A program made the position numbers and the translations under genes. The notes beneath the pieces were generated by a model. It made no database searches and was not told the DNA's origin. It saw only the letters and a list, made by a program, of their open reading frames with translations. A stretch of 41,242 bases of DNA from an uncultured Ruminococcus sp. Lineage in GTDB: Bacteria > Bacillota > Clostridia > Oscillospirales > Acutalibacteraceae. This document shows positions 1 through 8,463 of the stretch, one piece after another. The stretch is taken from positions 1-41,242 of the forward strand of contig CACWRT010000009.1 of the NCBI GenBank assembly GCA_902763365.1. Reading direction: 5' to 3'. Each line of letters opens with the position of its first letter. The first letter of the stretch is position 1.

Positions 1-36
1 CCGGTGCTGCCATATTGAAAACTTATCGCTATTTGA

Positions 37-849
37 GAGGTCTGTTTCAGGCCTCTTTTTCTTTGTGCTCTATCGCTGGTTTATTGGGCGGTTACTATCC
101 GTCTGATAGATCTTGCCGGAGAAAACGGTGTTTCTGATTATGGCGTTCTGATGTATGTAAACTTCATTTTTATTGCTGTGTTTATCGGTTTTTCGGTAGG
201 GACTGCACCAATAGTCGGTTATCATTACGGTACTGACAGTCGTGAAGAACTCAAAAGTCTTTTCAAAAAATCTCTGATAATTCTCAGTACTGTTTCGGTA
301 TTTATGTTTGTTTTAGCAGAGGTCTTTGCAGTACCGCTCAGTTCAATTTTTGTCGGCTATGACGATGAACTTATGGAAATGACAGTGAGCGCATTCAGAA
401 TAAGCTCATTTATGTTTATTTTCTGTGGTATCAATATTTTTGGTTCGGCATTTTTCACGGCGCTCAATAACGGATTTATTTCTGCACTTATTTCATTTGG
501 GAGAACGCTTGTATTTCAGGTTATTTGTGTACTTCTTCTCCAACAATTCTTTGGACTAAGCGGACTCTGGCTTTCTGTGGTTATAGCTGATGCCCTGTCA
601 CTTTTGGTAACGATTATTTGTTTGATAAAATACAGAGATCTGCTGTATTTTGATATTGTTGACAGGCAAACGGCAGGCCGGCGGCAGACTCGGATTTTTC
701 GTGTATTTCTTTCGGCAAGATACAAGCTCGCAAGCGTAGTAAAATCCGATCGAAAACAACTCTCAAAAAATGAAGCAGCACCCTGTACCATATTGATACA
801 AGGTGCTGTATTTTTTAATTACCCGTACTTTTGTAAAACCTCAGACTGA
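37..849 (+). pseudogene. MATE-family efflux transporter remnant
   Basis: The frame open from 37 encodes, from about 91 to 660, a piece of a MATE (multidrug and toxin extrusion) cation antiporter. It contains the family-like stretch GENGVSDYGVLMYVNF, then FIGFSVGTAPIVGYHYG, followed by several hydrophobic helices. A MATE protein is about 450 residues with 12 helices; only roughly 190 residues of the C-terminal half are present. The frame is closed by a TGA at 34-36, and a neighbouring frame just upstream reads GAAILKTYR, so the 5' part is disrupted. After about 660 the translation turns polar and arginine-rich and no longer looks like a transporter, so the natural C-terminus is also lost. The first ATG in frame is at 151. 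I judge it non-functional. The gene continues to the left of the window edge or was rearranged there. Confidence 0.75.
777..816 (-). terminator. bidirectional intrinsic terminator
   Basis: The arm AGCACCCTGTACC (777-789) pairs with GATACAAGGTGCT (795-807) across a 5-nt loop, with two mismatches. It is followed by TTTTTT on the plus strand (811-816) and, on the minus strand, by a T-run read from the A-tract at 765-770. It lies directly after the stop codon of the minus-strand kinase-permease fusion and after the plus-strand MATE remnant, so it can serve both. Confidence 0.75.
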
Positions 850-2125
850 ATCTCCAGAATGCATACGCCAAAGCATACAGGACTATTCCAACGATTGGCG
901 TAATGTACATAAACCAGGTGGGGTAACCCGCCATATCAGGCTTTTGTAAAAAGAACTGTGCGGGAAAGTAGTTCACGAATGCAAACGGCACAACAAATAT
1001 CAGTATAGCCTGAATGAACTTGTTGTAAATACTCAGCGGATATATCGCAAATTTTCGCATATTCCAGTAGAATATCTCCTTTAAGCTGTTTGTTTCCAAA
1101 ACGTAAAATGTTATCGCCGAAAATGCAAGGAACACCGCACCTTGTATCAGCACGCCGCCTATGACGCACATCAGATAGTACAGCACCGTTTTGACGTTCC
1201 ACTCGACGCCTACTCTGTTTGCGGAGATGATAAGCAGCAGTATTCCTAAAGTTCCGTGACCGAATGCGGCAAGCCAGTCTGCACCGCATAACACAAGCTG
1301 AGTCAATACTCCCCTCGGGCGCAAAAGGACTCTGTCGAAATCGCCGTGCTTTATCCAGTCTGGGAAATCTCTCAGCGCCATAAAAAACACGATGAATATT
1401 CCGTAGGTGATAAAAATCAGGCTGAACAGAAACAGCAGCTCGTCTATGCTCCAGCCGTTGATTGAGCCGAACTTCTGCAGTGCGAGATACATCGCAATAA
1501 TACCGCCCGCCTCACGCAGAAAGACCGCGAAAATCACGACTATCGCATCGACCTTGTTAAGTACGGAGCGGTCTATTCCGTTTTTGACCGTAATGCAGTC
1601 CCAGCCCTTCTTTCTGCACACCAATACATAAATAAACTTCCTCGATGAATCTATGCTTGCTTCAACGGCGTTATCGAGTATGTTTGAAAGCAATGCGGAA
1701 AAGTCAACGCTGCCCATCTTCGCAAACGATATATTCTCAATCTCCGCTTTGAATTTAACGCCGTTTCTGTGGGCATATTCAAGCTTTGTATTTATAATAT
1801 AATTCATTACGGAATTTCCCGTTTGAATGTAGGAATACACTCGGTCGAGCTTGTCAAGCACAACGGAAAGATATTCCTTAGCCTGCTGTGTTTCACCGCT
1901 TGAGAGATAGGACGCTATCACCATAATATGGTTTCTCATATCGTGTTTCAAGCGACGTGTGTTCTCGGCGATATTTTCAATATCCTGCTGCCTTACCCGA
2001 TATGAAGAAAGCTCCGAATCAAGCTCTTCAAGCCTGTATTTAAGGTCGAGATTCTCCGCAAGAAGCTCGGAGTATTCCTTGTCAAGATCGTCAAAGGCCG
2101 CTTTCAGTTCGCTGTATTTTCTCAT
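815..2125 (-). pseudogene. Truncated GHKL sensor kinase fused in frame to an ABC-2 family permease missing its N-terminus
   Basis: The 436-residue frame joins two unrelated proteins. Residues 1-190 are a cytosolic AgrC-like histidine kinase: a charged coiled coil (1-50), the phosphoacceptor motif RRLKHDMRNH with His61, and the N box LLSNILDNAVEAS at 145-157. It stops before the G boxes, so ATP binding should be lost. From about residue 192 (near base 1555) it becomes a hydrophobic permease of the uncharacterised COG3694/DUF990 type, recognised by FPDWIKHGDFDRVLLRPRG and about six membrane segments, but lacking the first 20-30 residues. The start overlaps the response-regulator stop (ATGA), as in an intact two-component operon. 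A deletion between a kinase gene and an ABC operon is the simplest explanation. The partner permease and ATPase are absent. Both halves are probably inactive, although the product may still be made. Confidence 0.8.
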
Positions 2126-2823
2126 CTCATATACCTCATCAAAGCTCGTTTCAGCGTCTCTTTATTAGATCTGCCGATGGGCAAAATGTCTCCGCTGTCA
2201 AGCTTTAATTCATCACCGCAAAGAGCAAAAACGTGCTGTATATTTACAATAAAACCCTTATGAATTCTAATAAAGCTCTTGCCCGAAAGCTCTGATTCGA
2301 CACTGCCGATCGTTGCCCTGAATTTATGTACACCGTTTGCACAGTGAAGGTTAATGTAATTTCCGTCCGACTCAAAATACAGGATATCGCACAGCTTGAC
2401 ACGAAAAAGACCGCTGCCCGTTTTGAACGAAAAGTTGTCATCAGACTTGCGCAGCTGAGTGACGATATCACTAACAACGGAGCCTATCTCTTCATCAAAA
2501 AAGCTCTTGCGAATGAATGCAAACGGACGGTACTTAAAAGACTTGTACACTAGAGCGTCATGGCTCGTTACAAAGACAAGCAGCGTTTTAATATCATTGT
2601 CAATAAGGAACTGTGCGATATCCATACCGCCGAGTTTAGGCATATCGATATCGAGAAAAATAACGTCGGGCACTTCACTTTCTATTTTTTCAAGCAGAAA
2701 AAACGGGTCGCTCGCCGAAAACAGCTGTGCGTCGATATTCGCTTTAACAAATTCCGACCGTATCTTATTGCTCATATAATTCAAAATGCTTTCCTCATCG
2801 TCACATACCGCAGCCGAGATCAT
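2122..2823 (-). CDS. LytTR-family response regulator (AgrA/LytR type)
   Basis: This 233-residue protein has an N-terminal receiver domain: acidic pair near residues 8-9, VPDVIFLDIDMP with phosphoacceptor Asp58, and a conserved Lys in FAFIRKS. It also has a C-terminal LytTR DNA-binding domain (about 130-233, with ILYFESDGNYINLH and FIRIHKGFIVN). Such regulators are phosphorylated by a GHKL kinase and bind paired sites upstream of peptide, bacteriocin or transporter genes. Here the partner kinase gene overlaps its 3' end but is cut off and fused to a permease, so the regulator has probably lost its input. It starts four bases after the preceding 521-residue gene, and its ribosome-binding site (GGGAGTGAT) lies across that gene's stop, which suggests translational coupling. 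The full-length domain structure gives high confidence in the family; target genes are unknown. Confidence 0.93.
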   Translation of the reverse strand: MISAAVCDDEESILNYMSNKIRSEFVKANIDAQLFSASDPFFLLEKIESEVPDVIFLDIDMPKLGGMDIAQFLIDNDIKTLLVFVTSHDALVYKSFKYRPFAFIRKSFFDEEIGSVVSDIVTQLRKSDDNFSFKTGSGLFRVKLCDILYFESDGNYINLHCANGVHKFRATIGSVESELSGKSFIRIHKGFIVNIQHVFALCGDELKLDSGDILPIGRSNKETLKRALMRYMR

Positions 2824-2827
2824 AATA

Positions 2828-4393
2828 TCACTCCCTGTTATTCGTCTTAGATCGAATCCGTTTTATCAGAAATTCAATGTATTGTTCAGAAGTAATGCCG
2901 CCAAATCTTTTAGCAAAATCATCCGCCGGACAAACCCTATTCAATCCATACTTCACTATAACCATCTGCTTTGGAATATTATAGTGATCATCGGTCTTAT
3001 CCGTTGATATTTGTCCCGGTGTCAATTCTCCGCTGCAAATATTTATACCAACAGAGCAATTAAAGCTAAACCATGGTACATCTTCCGGCTTGTTTCTGAT
3101 CCACTTCTGAATTTGTTCAATGAAATCCGGAGAATCATCCTCAATCTTGTGAACTGTTAATCCCCATACAATAAGATTATTCATAATATCAAAACCAAAG
3201 TCAATGTCTGATGTTTCAAGTTCTTTATGACAGACGATCGGATAAGTTTCCCAAAGTATCTCATTATCCTGTGCATAATCCGTCTGCATAAGCGGGTATT
3301 CTTTCAGATCATCTGCTGTCATATCAGGATTTTCTGTAATAAGTGCATATTGTCTGAAAGCAATAGGCTGACACATAATTCTTCGAAGCGGATGTTCATC
3401 GGGAACTTCTTTCCATTTAAGTATATCCCGTACCTTGCCAAGGATCAGACAGTATGTATAAAGTGTTGGTGTAAGCCGTACTCTGAAGATATCGCCTGCT
3501 TTGAATTTTATGGTTCTGCGTTTTTTATTTCTGAATTCTTCAAGAACAGTCTCATATTCCGGTGGACAGGACGCAATGTAGGATTCTGTATAAGTATTAA
3601 AATCATTTTTTGTAAAACCTTTACATGGCGGTAACGGAAGCACATAATCATTACTGCTGTTAAAGGAACAAATATTAAAGGTCTGGTCTTCATTTATTAC
3701 AACCATAAGATGTCCCAGCATATAGGTCGGCGTTCTCAAGAGAGATGGATTAAGAGGCTTTGCACGTCCTCTTGATGTTTTCGGCAAAAGAAGCTGCCGA
3801 TTATCAGTCTCAGCATCAAGGTCACTTTCTTCATAATAAGCCTGTGAGCGGTTTGAATACTTCTCCTCATAAATGTACTTTTTGAGTTTGTTTCCTTCAA
3901 AATACAGAACAGTACGCTTTTTGATTGTGCCGGTTACAGAATAACGGATTTGTTTTTCCCATGCCGGTCTGTATTCTTTTATCGCAAGAGTGATTGCCTT
4001 TTTCTGCTTTGGCTCATCTGACAAGAAAAGCGGAATATTATGAAAGCTGTCTGCCGCAGTTGCCGTCCTTTCACTGCTTACAGACATACTGTCTGATAAT
4101 TCACGAAAAATCTTTGATAATATTTTGTAATGAACAGGATTTTTCATTATACGGATATTTGCTGTATAAACATTGTCCGTGTTTGCAAAGGACAGCCCGT
4201 CTATATCCGCTGTGCAGCACTGTCTGATTGCTTTTCTTACGATATTTGACTCAATGACGTTATCAGACTGAGGTGCTTCAATAAGTTCTGCTATACTATT
4301 GAGAACAGGTATCAAGCGTTTATCATTTGGACTGCTGCGGACACAAATTATTACAGCATAAAGGTCGTAGAAGTCATAATTTATTAAATGCAT
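2828..4393 (-). CDS. Large hypothetical protein, possible Imm26-like immunity protein
   Basis: The 521-residue protein has no signal peptide or membrane segment. The first 200 residues are charged and of no recognisable family. From about residue 300 the pattern FKAGDIFRVRLTP, then YTYCLILGKVRD, resembles the opening of the Imm26 family of immunity proteins (a GD[IV]F motif followed by alternating strands), but this rests on pattern memory only. The start is supported by GGGGTGATT six bases upstream of the ATG. It lies 18 bases downstream of an SMI1/KNR4-type gene and 4 bases before the LytTR regulator, all read the same way. The tandem position beside other immunity-like genes is the main argument for a role in protection from secreted toxins. 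Function is otherwise unknown. Confidence 0.6.
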   Translation of the reverse strand: MHLINYDFYDLYAVIICVRSSPNDKRLIPVLNSIAELIEAPQSDNVIESNIVRKAIRQCCTADIDGLSFANTDNVYTANIRIMKNPVHYKILSKIFRELSDSMSVSSERTATAADSFHNIPLFLSDEPKQKKAITLAIKEYRPAWEKQIRYSVTGTIKKRTVLYFEGNKLKKYIYEEKYSNRSQAYYEESDLDAETDNRQLLLPKTSRGRAKPLNPSLLRTPTYMLGHLMVVINEDQTFNICSFNSSNDYVLPLPPCKGFTKNDFNTYTESYIASCPPEYETVLEEFRNKKRRTIKFKAGDIFRVRLTPTLYTYCLILGKVRDILKWKEVPDEHPLRRIMCQPIAFRQYALITENPDMTADDLKEYPLMQTDYAQDNEILWETYPIVCHKELETSDIDFGFDIMNNLIVWGLTVHKIEDDSPDFIEQIQKWIRNKPEDVPWFSFNCSVGINICSGELTPGQISTDKTDDHYNIPKQMVIVKYGLNRVCPADDFAKRFGGITSEQYIEFLIKRIRSKTNNRE

Positions 4394-4411
4394 TATAAAT
4401 CACCCCATTCA

Positions 4412-4807
4412 TCAGAGCTTATCAAAAAATTCCCACAAACTGTTTGCATAGAATGTTTCCGAAAAATCATAGTATTCATAAAGAAATATTCTTCCATCGG
4501 ATTTGAGAACAAAGAAATTTCCTGCACCATCTCCTGCGAACACAAATCCATCCGTTCCGATTTCGCTCAAATAACTATTTGTCTGTTCTTTAATCTCAGC
4601 AAGGCTATAAATTATACTGTCAATAACCTCTGTTTTACCGTTATTCGGATTAATCATTATTTCATCAATTCCGTTACTGACTTTCAGAATGTTAAACAAT
4701 TCTCTCGGTAAATATTTTTTCGCTTTTTCAACCTGTCTCTTCGTCAGCGGGGAGCGAAACCGGCAGGTGTCACCATATTTTTGCTCTATCAACTCTATAA
4801 TATTCAT
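4412..4807 (-). CDS. SMI1/KNR4-family protein, probable immunity protein
   Basis: The 131-residue protein fits the SMI1/KNR4 (SUKH) fold by pattern: SPLTKRQVEKAKKYLPRELF near the N-terminus, ILKVSNGIDEI where the family has LPxxLxxxxxxSNG, and GFVFAGDGAGNFFVL in the middle where the family has a GDGxGD-like turn. It ends with a helical SLWEFFDKL segment. Bacterial members are mostly immunity proteins that bind and neutralise nuclease or deaminase toxins of polymorphic and contact-dependent systems. No signal or membrane segment is visible, so it should act in the cytosol. It sits 7 bases after the 153-residue gene and 18 bases before the 521-residue gene, as part of one transcript. The ribosome-binding site is weak (AGGA about 12 bases upstream). 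No cognate toxin is seen in the window. Confidence 0.75.
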   Translation of the reverse strand: MNIIELIEQKYGDTCRFRSPLTKRQVEKAKKYLPRELFNILKVSNGIDEIMINPNNGKTEVIDSIIYSLAEIKEQTNSYLSEIGTDGFVFAGDGAGNFFVLKSDGRIFLYEYYDFSETFYANSLWEFFDKL

Positions 4808-4814
4808 TAGTTTT

Positions 4815-5276
4815 TCAATCCTTACTAAATCTTGCTTTCAGCCAATTTTCTATTTCTTCATCTGATGCGTGTTCCAATCCAAAATTTCTTCTGTGACATT
4901 CTTTACTTTCATCTTCAAAAAAAGCCCTTCGCAACTTGTTTTTCTCAATTTCAGCTGATTCCTTGGAACAGTATCCTTCATGAAATACAATTTCGTCGTT
5001 TCGTACTTCGACAATATCACGAACAAATAGTTTCCAATGTTCAACAGACGGATTGTAAGAAACACCTCTTTCACGGCTTATTCTCCAACACATGTCATAC
5101 CCATCATCTTTTACAAAGCTTTCGTATATCTCACGGATTGTCCGGATAGGAACTGAATATTCAAATTCAAGGCTTTCTAACGCTTCTATCAGAGCTTCTG
5201 ATTCTTCTTGGTTTTGTGTATGTACTACGAATTCAGTATCTTCATTTTGACTGATATACTTTTCAAAATCCACCAT
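4815..5276 (-). CDS. Hypothetical protein in the immunity-type gene cluster
   Basis: This 153-residue, acidic, soluble protein matches no family I recognise. Visible features are an N-terminal acidic stretch (EDTEFVVHTQNQEESEALIE), a strand-rich middle containing CWRISRERGVSYNPSVEHWK, and a helical C-terminus ending in NWLKARFSKD. The start has AGGGGA nine bases upstream. It begins 15 bases after the 503-residue LRR-like gene and ends 7 bases before the SMI1-type gene, so it is almost certainly cotranscribed with them. Its size, lack of signal peptide and neighbours would fit a small immunity protein, but that is inference from position alone. Confidence 0.6.
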   Translation of the reverse strand: MVDFEKYISQNEDTEFVVHTQNQEESEALIEALESLEFEYSVPIRTIREIYESFVKDDGYDMCWRISRERGVSYNPSVEHWKLFVRDIVEVRNDEIVFHEGYCSKESAEIEKNKLRRAFFEDESKECHRRNFGLEHASDEEIENWLKARFSKD

Positions 5277-5291
5277 ATAGTTGTCCCCTCA

Positions 5292-6803
5292 CTACCAATC
5301 AATTCTTATACTATCCATTATCTCCCATGCCTCATGAACGGTAATACCGACACTTTCCTGATCGGTACACTCATTTATCAGCTGCTCCAAGGCTTCAAAA
5401 ATGTCGTCCCGTTCTTCTGTTTCTATAAATATGTTATATTCCGCATTCAGTTCGTTAAAGCATAATGTATATTGCCTGACGATTTCCTCAACCTGTTCTT
5501 TGCTGTCGGCTGAAAGAAGCTTTTTCTTTGTGTCCTTATAGCACTTTACTGCCTTTTTATAGGCAGCAGCAGGTACAAATTCACTTCCGTCCCAATGTCT
5601 CAGGGGATTATTCAGATTATCACTGAGCCACCCTTCATCCCTCAGACAACGGACAGACAAATAATCCAGCCTGCCCTTCCACTGCTTTTTCAGATACTCT
5701 CCGGCATCCTTCGGCACACTGTCAAAATTTATTTCGTACAAACAGGGCAGATCATTCAAAACCGCCGCATCCTCGGCAGTAAAACCGAATACATCGTGAC
5801 AGTAGAGTTTTTCGAGCTTATTCAGACTGCCCAACGCTTTGAAATTTATCACATTACCCGGCTTGCCGTCAAGATCCAATGAATATATTTCCGGATAATA
5901 TGCAGTTATTTTCTTCAGATCCAGCTCTGAAATATTGCTGATTCTTAATTTATCTATTTTTATTTTCTTCATACCGTATCTTGTAAGATGGGTGTCGGAC
6001 ATTTTTATAAATAAAGCATCCATATCCTGCTCGCAATAACTGTCATCAATCGTGAAATCCTCGCTGATCTCTCCGTGAATTTTTACATTGTCAGGATTCG
6101 GCGGCAAAATAAGTTTATTAACTCCGGTTACATCAATAGTCAAATCGTGTAGATGTGTTTTGCTGAAATCAATGATGGAATGCTCGGGAGATTTTAAGTG
6201 AAGCTTTGTCAAAAGGGGCATCTGACAGAGTATTTTTATCAGCTTATCCGAATAACCCGTAACATCCGCATGATAGATGTTTGTAAACTGATCGAACGGG
6301 TCATTTTCATCAAACAGCTGATACAGTCTGTCATCCAGATGATCGGTATATTTTCTGCATTCGGTACCCCGAAGAACAACAATATCTCCCCTCGAAAGAT
6401 TTCTGCGGTAATACTCTCCGGCTTTTCCGAAGGCTCTCCAACGCTCTCTTGTGATGTATTCGTCACCGTCCGGCCAACCGCCCGAATAAACACCATAGGG
6501 TGGCTCGGTTATCAGTTCCATTGTACATATATAAACATAGTTATGAGGAACATGATTATTTTGTATAATTGATTTTTCCGGACTATTGCGATGAACATAT
6601 TCGTTGCGTCGATATATCGGTAGTCCCTTTACCTCCTCAGCATTTGGGAGCTTTTCTGACAGGTAATCTATCCCAACATAGCTGATAAAGCTTTTATCTA
6701 CACTCAGAATCTGGTACAGGCAATATTTTTTCAGCTTTCTGATATAGCAGGCATACACCTCTCCGGCCTTTGCTTTTCTTGGTTTATAGTCCTTTGGCCT
6801 CAT
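5292..6803 (-). CDS. Imm26-like N-terminus plus leucine-rich-repeat-like protein
   Basis: The 503-residue protein begins with PRKAKAGEVYACYIRKLKKY, a pattern like the KAGE[IV]YA opening of Imm26-type immunity domains (about 8-130). Residues 190-400 show spaced hydrophobic motifs (LTKLHLKS, LHDLTIDVTGVNKLIL, ISELDLKKI, LNKLEKLYCHD) like irregular leucine-rich repeats. The last 100 residues are helical and charged. Related proteins are often labelled gliding motility protein without evidence. It has no signal peptide. The ATG is preceded by AAGGAG. It is the first intact gene of a tight run of four tandem genes with gaps of 15, 7 and 18 bases, so it may head a transcript. A recognition or immunity role is inferred from the N-terminal pattern and the neighbours; it is not shown. 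Confidence 0.6.
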   Translation of the reverse strand: MRPKDYKPRKAKAGEVYACYIRKLKKYCLYQILSVDKSFISYVGIDYLSEKLPNAEEVKGLPIYRRNEYVHRNSPEKSIIQNNHVPHNYVYICTMELITEPPYGVYSGGWPDGDEYITRERWRAFGKAGEYYRRNLSRGDIVVLRGTECRKYTDHLDDRLYQLFDENDPFDQFTNIYHADVTGYSDKLIKILCQMPLLTKLHLKSPEHSIIDFSKTHLHDLTIDVTGVNKLILPPNPDNVKIHGEISEDFTIDDSYCEQDMDALFIKMSDTHLTRYGMKKIKIDKLRISNISELDLKKITAYYPEIYSLDLDGKPGNVINFKALGSLNKLEKLYCHDVFGFTAEDAAVLNDLPCLYEINFDSVPKDAGEYLKKQWKGRLDYLSVRCLRDEGWLSDNLNNPLRHWDGSEFVPAAAYKKAVKCYKDTKKKLLSADSKEQVEEIVRQYTLCFNELNAEYNIFIETEERDDIFEALEQLINECTDQESVGITVHEAWEIMDSIRIDW

Positions 6804-6848
6804 AATGTATAATTCTCCTTCTTATTGTTTTACTGCATTACGCTTATC

Positions 6849-7061
6849 CTAAAAGTCTCCTGCATAATCCCGTACAGCGATAATATTATCCCATGCACTG
6901 ATATAATATAAAAAATCAATACTGTCTTTTCTGAGTATCAATATATTGAAGCTTTTGGAGTTCGCTGCTATGTACTCTTTTATAAGTGCAGCATCATTTA
7001 CCATATACCATTCATAGCTACGACCGTATTCTGACCATTCCTCAATAACCAAACAGACCAA
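6849..7061 (-). pseudogene. Short fragment of an unidentified protein
   Basis: This 70-residue frame overlaps the last 20 bases of the TetR gene and would have to start at a TTG, with no ATG or ribosome-binding site near its beginning. The composition (SEYGRSYEWYMVNDAALI, then DSIDFLYYISAWDNIIAV) looks like real coding sequence rather than noise. I read it as the C-terminal remnant of an immunity-type gene whose N-terminus was lost when the TetR gene came to lie next to it. It could also be a small gene translated by coupling from the TetR stop. Family unknown. Confidence 0.4.
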
Positions 7062-7665
7062 GAATACAATTCAGGGTCAGCTCATATACGGATTGATAGA
7101 CATAATCTACCCCTGCTTCTTCCATAGCTGCCCTCTGCTTATCCGTTACATAGGTGTAGGGATAAATGCCAAACATAAACGGGAAAAAGCGATAAATAAA
7201 ATCCTGCTTCTGTGTCACGCTCATTTCCGGCACAAATTTATCTAAAAGCCGGCAAATACTTCCCATTGAAGCACCATACGATTTTTTGAATGATACCAAA
7301 AGCTCCTGACGGCTGTTTGCCTCCATATCGAAATGGTTTGTGGAAAGAAGCTTGAGAAGCTGTACACGTTCACTAAGTGACTCCGCTATTTTTTCGGCTA
7401 ATTCTCTTCTTGTCAGACTATCGTTGTTCTCCAGAATTGCCGCAAGACTTTCGTTCCATCGGTCATATTCACGCTCAAACAGTGCAAGGAAGATTTCCTC
7501 TTTCGTCTGAAAATAGTTATAGATAGATGTGCGGGTAAATGATGTTACTGCGCCGATCTCTTTCAGAGTTATTTCCTTAAAACTCATAGTTTTGTAAAGC
7601 TGTTCACAAGCATTTACGATCTCTTCTTTTCTTGCTGCGGTCAGCTCCGGTGATCCCTTTGGCAT
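7042..7665 (-). CDS. TetR/AcrR-family transcriptional regulator
   Basis: The 207-residue protein has the TetR N-terminal DNA-binding domain: helix 1 (ARKEEIVNACEQLYKTM) and a helix-turn-helix around 33-60 (ITLKEIGAVTSFTRTSIYNYF, then QTKEEIF). The rest is a helical ligand-binding region of normal length. TetR repressors usually control an adjacent transporter or enzyme and themselves. Here a well-formed promoter (7714-7742) is followed by a perfect inverted repeat at 7692-7706 that would overlap the transcript start, so autorepression is likely. No intact efflux gene is next to it: the downstream side carries only a gene fragment and the upstream side only remnants, so its original target may have been deleted. 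The ATG is preceded by AGAAAGGAAAG. Confidence 0.92.
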   Translation of the reverse strand: MPKGSPELTAARKEEIVNACEQLYKTMSFKEITLKEIGAVTSFTRTSIYNYFQTKEEIFLALFEREYDRWNESLAAILENNDSLTRRELAEKIAESLSERVQLLKLLSTNHFDMEANSRQELLVSFKKSYGASMGSICRLLDKFVPEMSVTQKQDFIYRFFPFMFGIYPYTYVTDKQRAAMEEAGVDYVYQSVYELTLNCILGLFGY

Positions 7666-7691
7666 GGTTTCTTTCCTTTCTGTTATTTATT

Positions 7692-7706
7692 ATGACATCG
7701 TGTCAT
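7692..7706 (-). promoter_or_regulatory. Probable TetR operator (inverted repeat)
   Basis: ATGACA-TCG-TGTCAT is a perfect 6-bp inverted repeat with a 3-bp centre. It lies just downstream of the -10 element of the regulator's own promoter and about 27 bases before its start codon, the usual place for an autoregulatory TetR site. Confidence 0.7.
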
Positions 7707-7713
7707 TAAACTT

Positions 7714-7742
7714 ATTATACACATATTCTGACACAATATCAA
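7714..7742 (-). promoter_or_regulatory. Sigma-A type promoter of the TetR gene
   Basis: On the minus strand TTGATA (7742-7737) and TATAAT (7719-7714) are separated by exactly 17 bases. The predicted start point falls at or next to the inverted repeat at 7692-7706. Confidence 0.75.
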
Positions 7743-7765
7743 TATATTTTTTATAATAGTTTTCC

Positions 7766-7807
7766 AAAAAAAGCCTATGGGCAATCCGCATAAGGAAAGT
7801 CCATAGG
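7766..7807 (-). terminator. Intrinsic terminator for the minus-strand remnants upstream
   Basis: CCTATGG (7774-7780) pairs with CCATAGG (7801-7807), with an inner TCC/GGA pairing in the loop. Read on the minus strand the hairpin is followed by GCTTTTTTT. It would end transcription coming from the decayed genes at 7964-9178 before the TetR promoter. Confidence 0.6.
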
Positions 7808-7963
7808 TTTGATTATTATTTTAAATCGTCTCCCTGAATTCAAGCCTCATCACAATCGGTAGTCATTTGTTAACTGGCTGAACAGTTACATTCTGAGTAT
7901 ATGCCAATAGACAAAACAGCTTTTCTTTGAATACTTTGTTTCAAACAAAAAGAATAGGATTCA

Positions 7964-8228
7964 TCATACATTTACCAATAATATTTTAAGCCCCTTTTTT
8001 TCAGCCTTCTCCCTGAACTTTGCAGCGCCGCCTGTAGTTTTATAAATATAATTGTCCGATGATATAGCTTCTTGACTTCATCTGAATTTGTTATATCGCA
8101 TTTTATCAGCTTCATCATGTTGTTTTTCCTTATATCATAATGACATTTTCAGCAAGAGTTTTTAAGGCGGCATCCGAAAAACCTTCTCCTGCCGTAACAT
8201 TTTTCAAATTTTTAAATGTATTAGTCAT
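7964..8228 (-). pseudogene. Decayed small-protein gene(s), frameshifted
   Basis: Two short minus-strand frames lie end to end. The first (8228-8130) reads MTNTFKNLKNVTAGEGFSDA, then AALKTLAENVIMI and a stop. The second starts at 8118 after AGGAAAAACA and reads MMKLIKCDITNSDEVKKLY. It then continues sensibly only in another frame as YKTTGGAAKFREKAEKKG, then LKIL, ending at 7964. The residue pattern is coherent across the frame change, which points to one or two small genes damaged by a frameshift or internal deletion. The family is not recognised. Between 7808 and 7963 I see nothing else. Confidence 0.45.
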
Positions 8229-8238
8229 TGATAGCTTT

Positions 8239-8463
8239 TTATGTCATATTCCACATCATTTTTCCAATATATACCGGTATCAGCCACGCTTTCGTATGTC
8301 CCACCCAGTACCGGTATATAAATACTCGATCAAATAACCCACATAATAAATACATGATAGTTAATTGAATGAAGCCGTTAAAAAAGTTTCTGCACCGTTT
8401 ACACAGAATACCATTAACGGATATGTTTCCACAGTCGTCAGTGCCACTCATCATGCTGCTCAC
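8239..8463 (-). pseudogene. Possible remnant of a small membrane protein
   Basis: This minus-strand frame contains a hydrophobic helix (FIQLTIMYLLCGLFDRVFI) followed by YRYWVGHTKAWLIP and a short tail. That would fit the end of a small integral membrane protein, but there is no convincing start, and the 5' part overlaps the end of the esterase frame by 26 bases. It is listed because it is the only structured coding signal between the esterase and the small remnants; it may be chance. Confidence 0.28.

Noticed and set aside
516..791. A minus-strand frame overlapping the MATE remnant
   Set aside because: It is antisense to clear MATE coding sequence and has no start signal or family pattern.
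3227..3634. Plus-strand frame inside the 521-residue gene
   Set aside because: It is a shadow of the minus-strand gene, rich in Ile, Phe, Cys and Lys, with no ribosome-binding site.
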